Positions 34,016 through 42,505 of a stretch of 57,730 bases of DNA are shown piece after piece (the first letter of the stretch is position 1; the number at the start of each line of letters is the position of its first letter). The position numbers and the translations under genes are program-made. The DNA comes from Neobacillus bataviensis (lineage in GTDB: Bacteria; Bacillota; Bacilli; Bacillales_B; DSM-18226). The stretch lies in contig NZ_JAHXYW010000022.1 of the NCBI RefSeq assembly GCF_019969725.1, positions 1-57,730 of the forward strand. Direction: 5' to 3'. The notes below the pieces were generated by a model that saw nothing but the letters and a program-made list of their open reading frames with translations, searched no databases and was not told the DNA's origin.

Positions 34016-35848
34016 GTGAATCCCTTGCTCTCTTCTGTTAAGAGATTATTAATCGGCCGGCCGCTAAAATCAACGGCTTTAGGCGAACAAAAATTAAATA
34101 TTTTAAAAGCGTTAGCGATTTTGTCTTCGGATGCCCTATCGTCTGTAGCATACGGGACGGAGCAAATCCTGATCGTGCTTGCAACAATTAGCGTGATTGC
34201 GTTTTGGTACTCTATTCCCATTGCAGTAGGGATATTGGTTCTCTTAGCAGCTTTAATTTTGTCTTATCGGCAAATTATCTATTCTTACCCGCATGGCGGT
34301 GGTGCCTATGTTGTTTCAAAGGAGAACATTGGCGAGAAGGCTGGTTTAATTGCAGGTGGTTCATTATTAGTTGATTACATATTGACGGTGGCTGTTAGTG
34401 TATCGGCGGGGACAGATGCCATCACCTCTGCGTTTCCATCTTTACATGCACACACTGTTTCTATTGCCTGTGTGTTAGTTATTTTCATTACGATTTTAAA
34501 TCTCCGCGGGATTACAGAGTCTGCTTCGATTCTGGCTTATCCGGTTTATTTATTTGTTGTTGCACTGTTTATTTTAATTGGGGTGGGGATTTTTAAGATC
34601 TTTACTGGCGAAGTATCGCCGACACATCATGTAGCCATTGGGGCTCCTGTTCAGGGAATAACGTTATTTTTGCTCCTGCGCGCGTTTGCTTCCGGGTGCT
34701 CGGCATTAACAGGGGTTGAGGCTATTTCGAATGCGATACCCAATTTTAAAGACCCTGCCCCAAAGAATGCAGCTAAAACGCTCATTTTAATGGGGTCACT
34801 CCTTGCTCTTTTATTTACGGGAATTACTTTCCTCGCTTATTATTACGGAATTGCTCCAAAGGCAGAGGAAACGGTTGTATCACAAATTGCCAAAGAAACC
34901 TTTGGACGAAATTATCTTTACTTCTTTGTCCAAGGAACGACCGCCCTTATTCTGGTGCTGGCCGCCAATACCGGCTATTCTGCGTTTCCATTGTTGGCCT
35001 TTGCTCTTGCAAAGGATAAATATATGCCAAGGATGTTTACCATCAGGGGCGACCGGCTTGGCTATTCGAACGGGATTGTTTCCTTAGGTATCGCTTCAAT
35101 CCTGCTTATTATTGCATTTAAAGGGAAGACAGAGCACTTAATCCCTCTTTATGCGGTCGGGGTATTTATTCCATTTACACTGTCACAAACGGGGATGATT
35201 ATAAAGTGGCTTCGAGAAAAGCCGGCTGGATGGGTAGCGAAGCTAAGTGCCAATTTAATTGGCGCGCTTATTACTTTAACCGTGCTCATTATCTTCTTTG
35301 TTACAAAATTAGGGCAAGTATGGTTTGTGTTTATTTTCCTTCCATTAATCGTAATTGCATTCCTGAGAGTTAAAGTGCATTATGAAGCGGTTGGGGAACA
35401 ATTAAGAATTGATCCGGAAAAACCGGCCCTTCAAATCGATGGGAATGTGATTATTGTTCCGGTTGCAGGAATCACAAAGGTTGTTGAAAACTCCATTAAT
35501 TATGCCAAGTCGTTAACGGATCAAATTTTTGCGGTATATGTTTCGTTTGATCGTGAAGATGAAAAGCGCTTTGAGGAAAAATGGGAGAAATGGCAGCCGG
35601 ATGTCCGTCTTGTTACCTTGCAGTCGCATTACCGCAGTGTGCTTCAGCCACTATCAAAATTTATTGATACGGTCGAGCATAAAGCAAGTGAGAATAATTA
35701 CCGGGTTACTGTATTGATTCCGCAATTTATCACGAAGAAGAGCTGGCATAATATCCTGCATAATCAATCCAGCCTATTAATTCGGACCTATCTGATTTTT
35801 AAAAAGAAAGTCATTGTCTCAACATTGCCGTTTCATTTTAAAAAGTAA
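34016..35848 (+). CDS. kimA: potassium importer KimA
   Basis: 610 residues: KUP-like/APC-fold importer with about twelve membrane helices (to about residue 450) and a cytoplasmic C-terminal domain of the universal-stress type. The start region LIGRPLKSTALGEQKLN and SSDALSSVAYGTEQILI are typical of KimA (formerly YdaO). It takes up K+ with protons and is shut by c-di-AMP in B. subtilis, which links it to cdaA at 4.5 kb. The start is uncertain: GTG 34016 has little room for a ribosome binding site; TTG 34025 (MLSSVKRLLIG) with GGTGGGTG before it is a good alternative. Confidence 0.92.
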   Translation: MNPLLSSVKRLLIGRPLKSTALGEQKLNILKALAILSSDALSSVAYGTEQILIVLATISVIAFWYSIPIAVGILVLLAALILSYRQIIYSYPHGGGAYVVSKENIGEKAGLIAGGSLLVDYILTVAVSVSAGTDAITSAFPSLHAHTVSIACVLVIFITILNLRGITESASILAYPVYLFVVALFILIGVGIFKIFTGEVSPTHHVAIGAPVQGITLFLLLRAFASGCSALTGVEAISNAIPNFKDPAPKNAAKTLILMGSLLALLFTGITFLAYYYGIAPKAEETVVSQIAKETFGRNYLYFFVQGTTALILVLAANTGYSAFPLLAFALAKDKYMPRMFTIRGDRLGYSNGIVSLGIASILLIIAFKGKTEHLIPLYAVGVFIPFTLSQTGMIIKWLREKPAGWVAKLSANLIGALITLTVLIIFFVTKLGQVWFVFIFLPLIVIAFLRVKVHYEAVGEQLRIDPEKPALQIDGNVIIVPVAGITKVVENSINYAKSLTDQIFAVYVSFDREDEKRFEEKWEKWQPDVRLVTLQSHYRSVLQPLSKFIDTVEHKASENNYRVTVLIPQFITKKSWHNILHNQSSLLIRTYLIFKKKVIVSTLPFHFKK

Positions 35849-35911
35849 AAACTGGCAATGCCGCTTGGGGATTTTTGTGATAGAATGATTTTATTAAATA
35901 AATATAAAAAA

Positions 35912-36172
35912 GTTTTCTAGGGTTCCGTGGCTTTTTAGAAGTCAGTCTGGTCCGAGAGAAAACGCACACAAACTTTGAGAATCGTCTAGCAGCAGCGCCT
36001 AGGGGCTCGCAGGTCTACAGCCAATCCGTCAAGAAGGTTAAAGAGCAACCTTCTCGCCGGCTCGTCTTATGCCTGTCGCCCCTGGTCAAGGCGCTTCCGC
36101 TTTTGAGTGTGTACACGGAAGGATAAAAGCCTGGGAGAATTATCGATGAACGATATTTCTTCTAGGCTTTTT
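35912..36172 (+). ncRNA. ykkC-class riboswitch, probably guanidine-I, with embedded repeat
   Basis: Conserved ykkC blocks are present in order: TCTAGGGTTCCG (35915-35926), CTGGTCCGAGAGAAAACGC (35947-35965), ACACGG (36112-36118) and GGATAAAAGCCTGGGAGA (36121-36138). An intrinsic terminator follows: AAAAGCCT-AGAA / TTCT-AGGCTTTTT (36125-36172). Between the ACGC and ACACGG blocks the variable arm is lengthened by a repeat hairpin at 35983-36102. Guanidine-I is the most likely subclass; ppGpp and PRPP subclasses share many blocks and cannot be excluded by eye. Confidence 0.85.
35983..36102. repeat. REP/MITE-like hairpin inside the riboswitch
   Basis: A long imperfect palindrome: AGCGCCT (35994-36000) / AGGCGCT (36089-36095), AGGGGC (36001-36006) / GCCCCT (36078-36083), and a tip GAAGGTT / AACCTTC (36033-36053). 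Sequence of this kind (TCGTCTAGC-CAGCGCCT) is a family I recall as widespread in Bacillus intergenic regions; that memory was not checked. Confidence 0.65.
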
Positions 36173-36190
36173 ATTTTGGGGAGGGAGAAC

Positions 36191-36526
36191 ATGATGGAAT
36201 TTTTAGTTGAAAATAAATGGGCTATATTAGTCAGTCTTGAGGTACTTGCGTGGTCATCCACCTTTTTTCTGTTATATGCCCGCTATGGATTAAAATCGGA
36301 TTTCTGGTTTAAGATCGCAACTTTCCTGGTGATCATTACAGGAGTAATTCCACAAGTGTTAATGGGAATTATAAACTTTATCTCAACGGGTAAATTAGAT
36401 TTATTTACTTTGATCATTGTCCTGCTCATTATTTACGGACTGACCATCGGCAAGCAGCATGTGAAAAAACTGGATGCCTGGGCTCAAAGGAAATTTTCTA
36501 AAAACGATGAAAACCACCGCGCTTAG
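36191..36526 (+). CDS. small membrane protein under the ykkC-class riboswitch (111 aa)
   Basis: Not recognised. Three hydrophobic segments (about residues 9-28, 37-61 and 66-86) and a charged tail. The first segment holds a glutamate in SLEVLAWSS, at the place where small multidrug-resistance (SMR) guanidine exporters carry their essential Glu in EVVW; it is not a normal SMR protein because it lacks the fourth helix. ATG 36191 follows GGGGAGGG; ATG 36194 is an alternative. Its riboswitch implies a role in guanidine (or another ykkC ligand) handling. It ends in a terminator shared with the convergent DedA gene; the stops overlap by 4 bp. Confidence 0.78.
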   Translation: MMEFLVENKWAILVSLEVLAWSSTFFLLYARYGLKSDFWFKIATFLVIITGVIPQVLMGIINFISTGKLDLFTLIIVLLIIYGLTIGKQHVKKLDAWAQRKFSKNDENHRA

Positions 36527-36537
36527 TCGGTGGTTTT
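36510..36537. terminator. bidirectional terminator
   Basis: Perfect 10-bp stem AAAACCACCG (36510-36519) / CGGTGGTTTT (36528-36537). Both convergent genes stop inside it. Confidence 0.85.
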
Positions 36538-37116
36538 CTTTGTTTTTTTGATTAAAAAGTAAATGGCTCCAATCACAAGGGCGGCAATAATAAATGGCAC
36601 GACAAATGGATGGGCTTTTTCTTTAATATGGGACCAGTTGCTGCCCAAGGTTTGACCTAAATAAAGGAATAGGATGGTCCACGGAAGGACTGCTGCCACG
36701 GTATAGAGAGTAAATTTAGCAGCTGACATTTTGGCAATACCGGCTGGAATGGAGATGGCGTGTCGGACAACCGGAATAAATCGTGCCGAAAATATAACGC
36801 CGGCTCCGTATTTATTAAACCAATTTTCAGCAATATCGATATGGCTCTTTTTTATCAGGACATATTTTCCGTATTTCTCTAAAAAAGGACGGCCTCCATA
36901 ATATCCTGCCCAATATAAAAACAATTGGGCAATCGTGCCGCCGATCGTACCGGCAATGACGGCACCAGGAAAACCGAGATGACCTTGAGAAATCATATAA
37001 CCGCCATAGCCTAAAACAATCTCACTTGGGATAATCTCTATCATCAATCCTAAGGCAATGCCGAAATAACCTAATTGCGATAAGAACTCCAAAATAGAGT
37101 TAATATAGTGTGCCAT
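36523..37116 (-). CDS. DedA-family membrane protein
   Basis: 197 residues, four to five membrane segments. Typical DedA parts: EIIPSEIVLGYGGY near the start, GGTIAQLFLYWAGYYGG, and FSARFIPVVRHAISIPAG (the FxRxxPxxR motif). DedA proteins act as lipid flippases, including for undecaprenyl phosphate in some members, and help keep the membrane potential. ATG 37116 follows AAGGTGAAC. The gene overlaps the preceding convergent gene by 4 bp. Confidence 0.92.
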   Translation of the reverse strand: MAHYINSILEFLSQLGYFGIALGLMIEIIPSEIVLGYGGYMISQGHLGFPGAVIAGTIGGTIAQLFLYWAGYYGGRPFLEKYGKYVLIKKSHIDIAENWFNKYGAGVIFSARFIPVVRHAISIPAGIAKMSAAKFTLYTVAAVLPWTILFLYLGQTLGSNWSHIKEKAHPFVVPFIIAALVIGAIYFLIKKTKKTTD

Positions 37117-37199
37117 AGTTCACCTTCACTTAAGTAAATATATATTTTCAATATGATTTATTTTATAACAGTTTATCTAATAAAGAAATATTTTGGTTT

Positions 37200-38384
37200 T
37201 CATGAACTAAATGATTTTTCAGAAGAGAACATATAGGTTCGATGGTGATAGCGGATGCTGTACACCAGGCCCATAGCAAACATATTGCCCATCAGCGAGC
37301 TGCCGCCATAGCTAATAAACGGCAAAGGAATGCCGGTTATTGGAAGTACCTGAATCGTCATGCCGACATTTTGAAAGACATGGAAGGTCAATACACTGAT
37401 AATTCCCGTACAGACATATGTATTAAAGGGATCGGTCGTCTCTAAAGAAGTCTTAATTAAATGGTAAATAAGCATAAAGAAAAGGCCGATAACAATACTG
37501 CCGCCGACAAATCCATACTCCTCACCGATGACGGCAAAGATAAAATCGGTATGGGCTTCAGGAATATACACTTCGCGTTGGCTAAAACCCTTTCCGGAAA
37601 TGAGACCGGAACCGATGGCACTTAATGATTTTAATAAGTGGTAGCTGGAACTGGTGGAATGATTATTTGGATCAAGCCAGGCATAAATCCGGTTAAATTG
37701 ATAGGTTTGAACATGAAGGTATTTTTCAAGAAATTCAGGCTTTTGCAAAACGAGATAAAAAATTAGGCCTGCAAGGGAGGCAGAAAAGCTGTAAATCGGT
37801 AAAATGATTTTCCATGTGATCCCAGACAATAAAATCATCCCAGTTAGAATTGAGAGAATAACGAGTGCTGTTCCCAAGTCAGGCTGCAGCATAATTAATC
37901 CGAGCGGAACTGCCGTGGTAATCGCCAATTTACATAGTAAACGAAAATCCGTTTTCAGCGATTTCTCCAAATGCTTTTCTTGATGGGTGGTAATGACACG
38001 GCTAAGAGCTAAAATTAAAAAGGTTTTAACAAATTCGGAAGGCTGGATTGAGCCTAGTTTGGGAATGATGAACCAGCTTTTTGCCCCATTTCGATGGGGA
38101 GCAATGGACTCCGGCGCAAGAAAAACAGCAAGCAGCAACAAAAGACCCAATCCATATAAATACCAGGAGAGACGCTTGTACTGATAGCTATCGATAAAGA
38201 TGGATACTAAGATAATTCCAGCCCCAACGGCATACCAGAAAACTTGTTTGACTAAAAAATTTTCATCGTACTGGGCAGAGGTTTGTGCACTATAGATGGC
38301 CACACAACTTATCAGGAAAAAAAGAATCAATAATAATGTTAACGTCCAATCAAATCGGTCTGCTTTTTTTACGTATCTTTCCAT
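37200..38384 (-). CDS. SEDS peptidoglycan polymerase (RodA/FtsW family)
   Basis: 394 residues, ten membrane helices. SEDS marks: IQPSEFVKTFLILALSR, GLIMLQPDLGTALV (with the catalytic-type Asp), IGEEYGFVGG and the signature TGIPLPFISYGGSSL. It polymerises lipid II glycan strands. Size and the short tail fit a RodA-type or an accessory SEDS protein better than FtsW; it is not in a division cluster, so which one is unclear. Confidence 0.88.
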   Translation of the reverse strand: MERYVKKADRFDWTLTLLLILFFLISCVAIYSAQTSAQYDENFLVKQVFWYAVGAGIILVSIFIDSYQYKRLSWYLYGLGLLLLLAVFLAPESIAPHRNGAKSWFIIPKLGSIQPSEFVKTFLILALSRVITTHQEKHLEKSLKTDFRLLCKLAITTAVPLGLIMLQPDLGTALVILSILTGMILLSGITWKIILPIYSFSASLAGLIFYLVLQKPEFLEKYLHVQTYQFNRIYAWLDPNNHSTSSSYHLLKSLSAIGSGLISGKGFSQREVYIPEAHTDFIFAVIGEEYGFVGGSIVIGLFFMLIYHLIKTSLETTDPFNTYVCTGIISVLTFHVFQNVGMTIQVLPITGIPLPFISYGGSSLMGNMFAMGLVYSIRYHHRTYMFSSEKSFSS

Positions 38385-38517
38385 TCGTCACACCCATTTT
38401 ATCCGCGATTAAGGAGGTGCTGCTGAAAGAGATTAGCTTTGTGCGCCACACCCTTTAGGAAATATATTACATTCCTATAACATATATAACGATTATGGGG
38501 ATAAAAGGTTTCATTTT

Positions 38518-39876
38518 TTACATTAAATGCTTTAGAAACATTGTAGCAATCCCAAAATAGGTGAGGAGCGAAAAAATATCATTTAAGGTCGTAATAAGCG
38601 GCCCTGAGGCAACAGCCGGGTCGATTTTAAAACGGTACAAAATAAGCGGGATGATAGTGCCCGCAAGTGTCCCAATAATCAACGTGAAAAATAGCGAGCA
38701 GCCAACTACTGCTCCTAAAATTAGATTTCCCTGCCAAATATAAGCAATAATCGAAATCAGGACGGCACAGGTGATCCCAATCGTGATGCCTACCCCAAGC
38801 TCGCGGATGACCAAACGGACAACCACTCCTTTATTGATATCATATGAGATGAGACCTCTCACGACCACTGCGAGGGATTGCGTGCCGGTGTTCCCGGTCA
38901 TCCCGGCAATCATCGGCATAAAAAAGGCGAGAGCGACAACCTGCTTAAGGGTATCTTCGAAACTGCTGATGATCCTTCCGGAAATAAGTCCAATAAATAA
39001 AAGGAGAATGAGCCACGGCAGCCTTCTGGCGGCGGCTATGAATGTTTTTGTTTCAAAGTCAATCGATTTCCCCGTTGCCGATAATTTTTCAATGTCTTCA
39101 TTGGCCTCTTTGATGACAACATCGATAATATCATCGACGGTGACAATTCCAACAAGGACATTTTCCTCATCGACAACAGGAACTGCTAAGAAGTCATAAC
39201 GCTCGGCTGTTTGCGCGACTATTTCCTGGTCTGTCAGGACCGATACAGAAATCACCCGCTCATACATGATAGCTTCGATTTTTTCCTCCAGCCCAGCTAA
39301 AAGTAAGTCACGGTAAGATACAACGCCGACCAGTTTTCGGTCTTCATCGGTGACATACAGATAATTCATCGATTCGGCAAACTCTGCAAAGCTTTTAAAC
39401 TTATCGACTGCTTCTCGAACTGAATAATAGCTGCGAATCCAGATAAAACGGTTCGTCATGATCCTGCCTGCGGTTTCTGGCGGATACTTCATGATATCCT
39501 TAACAGCCTTGGACTCCTCTGTGTTCATCCCTGATAGGAGGGAATCCTTTTTCTCGGGAGATAAATCATGTAACAATAAAGCCAAGTCATCGTTATCCAT
39601 TAAATCGAGGACTTTACTGGATTTCTCAAAGCCGAGCTTATTCAACAAATCGAGCTGCTCTGTCGTTTCAAGCTCCTCCATGAGGTCGGCAAGGACGTCG
39701 AAATTTAAAAAGAGAAGAAACCGTCCTTTATGCTTCTCCGGTAAATCCTCATAGATTTTCGCAATATCATAGGGCTGAAGCTCCTCTAAAATCGCCTCAA
39801 AATCAACTTTTTTATTTTCTTTTAACGTCTTAATTATATATAAACTTAACTCATCCTGTGACATATCTTTAATCAT
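38518..39876 (-). CDS. mgtE: magnesium transporter MgtE
   Basis: 452 residues: N-terminal regulatory superhelical domain (about 15-135), two CBS domains (about 140-265) that sense Mg2+, a plug helix and five membrane helices from about 290. The pore part has MTGNTGTQSLAVVVRG and PLITTLNDIFSLLTYF with the conserved Asp. Start ATG 39876 (MIKDMSQ) follows GTGAGGTT; the longer frame to 39987 would add a hydrophobic stretch not known for the family. The short palindrome GGTGTCAGGCACC lies 60 bp upstream. Confidence 0.93.
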   Translation of the reverse strand: MIKDMSQDELSLYIIKTLKENKKVDFEAILEELQPYDIAKIYEDLPEKHKGRFLLFLNFDVLADLMEELETTEQLDLLNKLGFEKSSKVLDLMDNDDLALLLHDLSPEKKDSLLSGMNTEESKAVKDIMKYPPETAGRIMTNRFIWIRSYYSVREAVDKFKSFAEFAESMNYLYVTDEDRKLVGVVSYRDLLLAGLEEKIEAIMYERVISVSVLTDQEIVAQTAERYDFLAVPVVDEENVLVGIVTVDDIIDVVIKEANEDIEKLSATGKSIDFETKTFIAAARRLPWLILLLFIGLISGRIISSFEDTLKQVVALAFFMPMIAGMTGNTGTQSLAVVVRGLISYDINKGVVVRLVIRELGVGITIGITCAVLISIIAYIWQGNLILGAVVGCSLFFTLIIGTLAGTIIPLILYRFKIDPAVASGPLITTLNDIFSLLTYFGIATMFLKHLM

Positions 39877-39936
39877 GCTGATTAACCTCACTTTAAAAAC
39901 CAATAATAACTTATACATAGTATATGTATTTTTTAG

Positions 39937-39949
39937 GGTGTCAGGCACC
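39937..39949. repeat. short palindromic repeat GGTGTCAGGCACC, copy 2
   Basis: Same 13-mer as at 20474-20486, in the mgtE upstream region. Confidence 0.6.
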
Positions 39950-40131
39950 AATAATAAAATTGCTATGATGTAAACGGTGTTAATCAAAAAATATTTTTTG
40001 TAAAAGAATTGAAATAAGCTATTTGGCCTATTATTTGATAAAATGAGGAAGTATGGAAAAGGGTATTTGGCAGTTTATTGGAAAAGGAAAATTAATATAA
40101 ATATATTGTGTTTGAACGGAGGAGTTTGGCT

Positions 40132-40908
40132 TTGAAGAAGCATCATCAAGACATACGGGATCTCATTTATGTCCATTTAAATCAAACAGACCAGTATGTA
40201 ATGTCCTACGGTATTGAATTCGATGAATTTACGGCTGCTTTTTCAGGTTCATTAAACCATTTGCTGCTATTAGCGCACCGTTTTGATGATGCTGATTTTA
40301 ATATGCACACACTGCTCGAATATTGTCCGGAAGATAGAATTAATAAATTGGCTGCAGAAGATGTCTATAGTTACGGGAATTTTTGCTGGATTGATTTTAT
40401 TGAGGAAGATGGGCTGAATGAGCTGACAGGGCAGGAGATGGCAGAACTTTTATACTTAGGACACCATAAGCATCATTTAAAATTGCCATTTTATAATAAA
40501 CTGGGTAACCGTTTTGTTTATTTGGCGCAGGATGACGGCTGGTATAACAAAATCTATTACCGCAGCTTCAAGGACTTTTTTCATTTACTAAGCATCGCCC
40601 TGGCAGCAAAGCTCGGGGAGCTTAAACCGGAAAAATCCCTTCTCGGACTTAGAAAAAAACGGTCATATCCTCCGGTGGCGAAGGAAATCCTCCTTTCGTT
40701 AACACCTTTCATTAAAGAAGGAATTTGCATATCCTTAAGGGATGCGGACCATCAGCGCACGAAGATTGAAGTTCCAATCTGGGTCATCGGCGATTTTGCC
40801 AATATGGACGATATGTATGAGGAATATCAGGACATCTCAAATAAGCCATTCCATGCCAAACTCATCTTTGACAAAAAAACGAAGGAATGGAAGCTGAATG
40901 TCATATAA
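40132..40908 (+). CDS. unrecognised cytoplasmic protein (258 aa)
   Basis: I do not recognise this protein. TTG at 40132 follows ACGGAGGAG at 6 nt; other upstream starts lack a site. It is soluble, rich in His, Asp and Tyr (ELLYLGHHKHHLKLPF near residue 105-120, YGNFCWIDFIEEDGLNEL), with a strand-rich C terminus (PFHAKLIFDKKTKEWKLNVI). No catalytic motif or membrane segment was seen. It stands between mgtE (divergent) and ddl and ends before a repeat element. Confidence 0.75.
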   Translation: MKKHHQDIRDLIYVHLNQTDQYVMSYGIEFDEFTAAFSGSLNHLLLLAHRFDDADFNMHTLLEYCPEDRINKLAAEDVYSYGNFCWIDFIEEDGLNELTGQEMAELLYLGHHKHHLKLPFYNKLGNRFVYLAQDDGWYNKIYYRSFKDFFHLLSIALAAKLGELKPEKSLLGLRKKRSYPPVAKEILLSLTPFIKEGICISLRDADHQRTKIEVPIWVIGDFANMDDMYEEYQDISNKPFHAKLIFDKKTKEWKLNVI

Positions 40909-40945
40909 AAAATAGGTAGGTTGCCTAGTGTTAATTTTTTCACTC

Positions 40946-41136
40946 TGTTGATTGGAGCGGAAGGCGCGAGACTCCTCGAAAATGCTATCGCATTTCCTTC
41001 GTGCGTGGGCGGATTCGAGGATGTAATTCAATGTCCTGCGGGAGAACGGGGCAGGGGAGACCCCGCAGGCGCTTTAGCGCCGAGGAGGCTCCACGGACCG
41101 CCCGCGAACCGCTCGCGCCTGGAGCGGAAATCAACA
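40946..41136. repeat. MITE-like palindromic element with a nested insert
   Basis: 191 bp with terminal inverted repeats TGTTGATT (40946-40953) / AATCAACA (41129-41136), then AGGCGCGAG / CTCGCGCCT further in. The left arm reads GACTCCT and continues as TCCTGCGGGAGAA after a block at 40977-41033; this looks like a second hairpin element (TCCTCGAA / TTCGAGGA) inserted with a TCCT duplication. Elements of this kind are, to my memory, common in Bacillus. This accounts for most of the gene-free stretch before ddl. Confidence 0.7.
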
Positions 41137-41153
41137 GCCAAGTTAACATAGCT

Positions 41154-41186
41154 AAAAAAATAGTCCCGCCTTGGGGCTATTTTTTC
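41154..41186. terminator. bidirectional terminator
   Basis: AAAAAATAGTCCC / GGGGCTATTTTTT stem with a 5-base loop and T runs on both sides, next to the MITE-like element. Confidence 0.8.
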
Positions 41187-41355
41187 ATGAGGATCTGGAT
41201 GACAAAATTCCGATGGATTAGTTTTTAAGCAAGCAGTATCGTTCATAAACTAATCAATAGAGAAAAACATTTAAAATGGGCTATTACACATTTCCTTTCT
41301 TAATTAATAAAGTGTTAAAATAATACGTGAATGAGAATATGGAGGTTTGTTTCGT

Positions 41356-42435
41356 ATGAAAACAAAACTAGGTTTGTTATATGGAGGAAAATCCGCTGAA
41401 CATCAGGTATCCCTGCAAACGGCATTAGCGGTAATTAAAGCATTAGACCTTGAAAAATTTGATATTCATCCTATTTACATAAACACAAGCGGACAATGGA
41501 TTAAAGGACCGCAGTTAAGTGAGCCGCCGGCAAATGTCAAAGCACTTGAATTCTCTCAAGGAAATCAATTGTCGCCATTATCCTTGGCACCATCCCTTTT
41601 CCAAGCCGAGAAACAAGAAAGAGAACCATTGGATGTCATTTTTCCATTGCTGCATGGACCTAACGGTGAAGATGGAACCGTGCAAGGCTTGTTAGAACTA
41701 TTAAACTTGCCGTACGTCGGAAATGGGGTTCTAGCTTCGTCCGCTGGAATGGATAAGGTAATGATGAAGAATGTGTTTGCGCAAGCCGGACTCCCACAAG
41801 TAAATTATGTTGCTTTTATTAAAAGTGAATGGGCGAAGGCGAAGGATGAGTCTTATGCGAAGGTGGAGGAAGAGCTTGGCTATCCTTGCTTTGTGAAGCC
41901 GGCGAATCTTGGCTCGAGCGTCGGCATCAGTAAATGCCGAAACCGCACTGAGTTAGAGGCTGCATTCGTTGAGGCTTTCCAATTTGACCGAAAAGTCATT
42001 ATTGAAGAGGGTGTTATTGCCCGTGAGATTGAAGTAGGCGTTCTCGGCAATGATGAGCCGGAAGTCTCTGTTGCCGGTGAAATTGTGCCGAAAACAGACT
42101 TTTATGATTATAAGGCAAAGTATGAAGATGGCGATACAGCCCTAATTATTCCTGCCGATATTAGTGAAGAGGAATACGCTGAGATTAAGGAAATGGCTAT
42201 CGGAGCCTTTAAAGCATTGGATTGTTCCGGTCTTGTGCGCGCCGATTTCTTTTTAACGAAGGAAGGCAAAGTTCTAATTAATGAAGTAAATACAATGCCA
42301 GGTTTCACGCCATTCAGTATGTTCCCGCTATTGTGGAAGCACACCGGGGTCGAGTATCCGCAGTTAATTGAACGTCTCGTAAATCTTGCAGAAGAAAGAC
42401 ATGCAGAGAAACAAAATATTAAATACACGTTCTAA
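41356..42435 (+). CDS. ddl: D-alanine-D-alanine ligase
   Basis: 359-residue ATP-grasp ligase that makes the D-Ala-D-Ala end of the wall precursor. [17 protein letters not shown] at the N terminus, [35 protein letters not shown] (ATP site), YDYKAKY (omega loop Tyr, typical of D-Ala-D-Ala rather than D-Lac ligases) and [10 protein letters not shown] are present. ATG 41356 follows GGAGG. murF follows after 70 bp; a hairpin GACACGGC / GCCGTGTC (42450-42471) with a poor T run lies between, perhaps a partial terminator. Confidence 0.96.
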   Translation: MKTKLGLLYGGKSAEHQVSLQTALAVIKALDLEKFDIHPIYINTSGQWIKGPQLSEPPANVKALEFSQGNQLSPLSLAPSLFQAEKQEREPLDVIFPLLHGPNGEDGTVQGLLELLNLPYVGNGVLASSAGMDKVMMKNVFAQAGLPQVNYVAFIKSEWAKAKDESYAKVEEELGYPCFVKPANLGSSVGISKCRNRTELEAAFVEAFQFDRKVIIEEGVIAREIEVGVLGNDEPEVSVAGEIVPKTDFYDYKAKYEDGDTALIIPADISEEEYAEIKEMAIGAFKALDCSGLVRADFFLTKEGKVLINEVNTMPGFTPFSMFPLLWKHTGVEYPQLIERLVNLAEERHAEKQNIKYTF

Positions 42436-42505
42436 TCAAAACAACAGGTGACACGGCTGAACTGCCGTGTCCATTTACATTTAAAAATAAAGGAGGGTAT
42501 CAACA

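Noticed and set aside
38385..38517. Gap between the SEDS and MgtE genes
   Set aside because: No small gene or clear structure found; only AT-rich sequence.
41028..41246. Small ORFs on both strands in the MITE-like element
   Set aside because: Arise from the GC-rich palindrome; no start signal.
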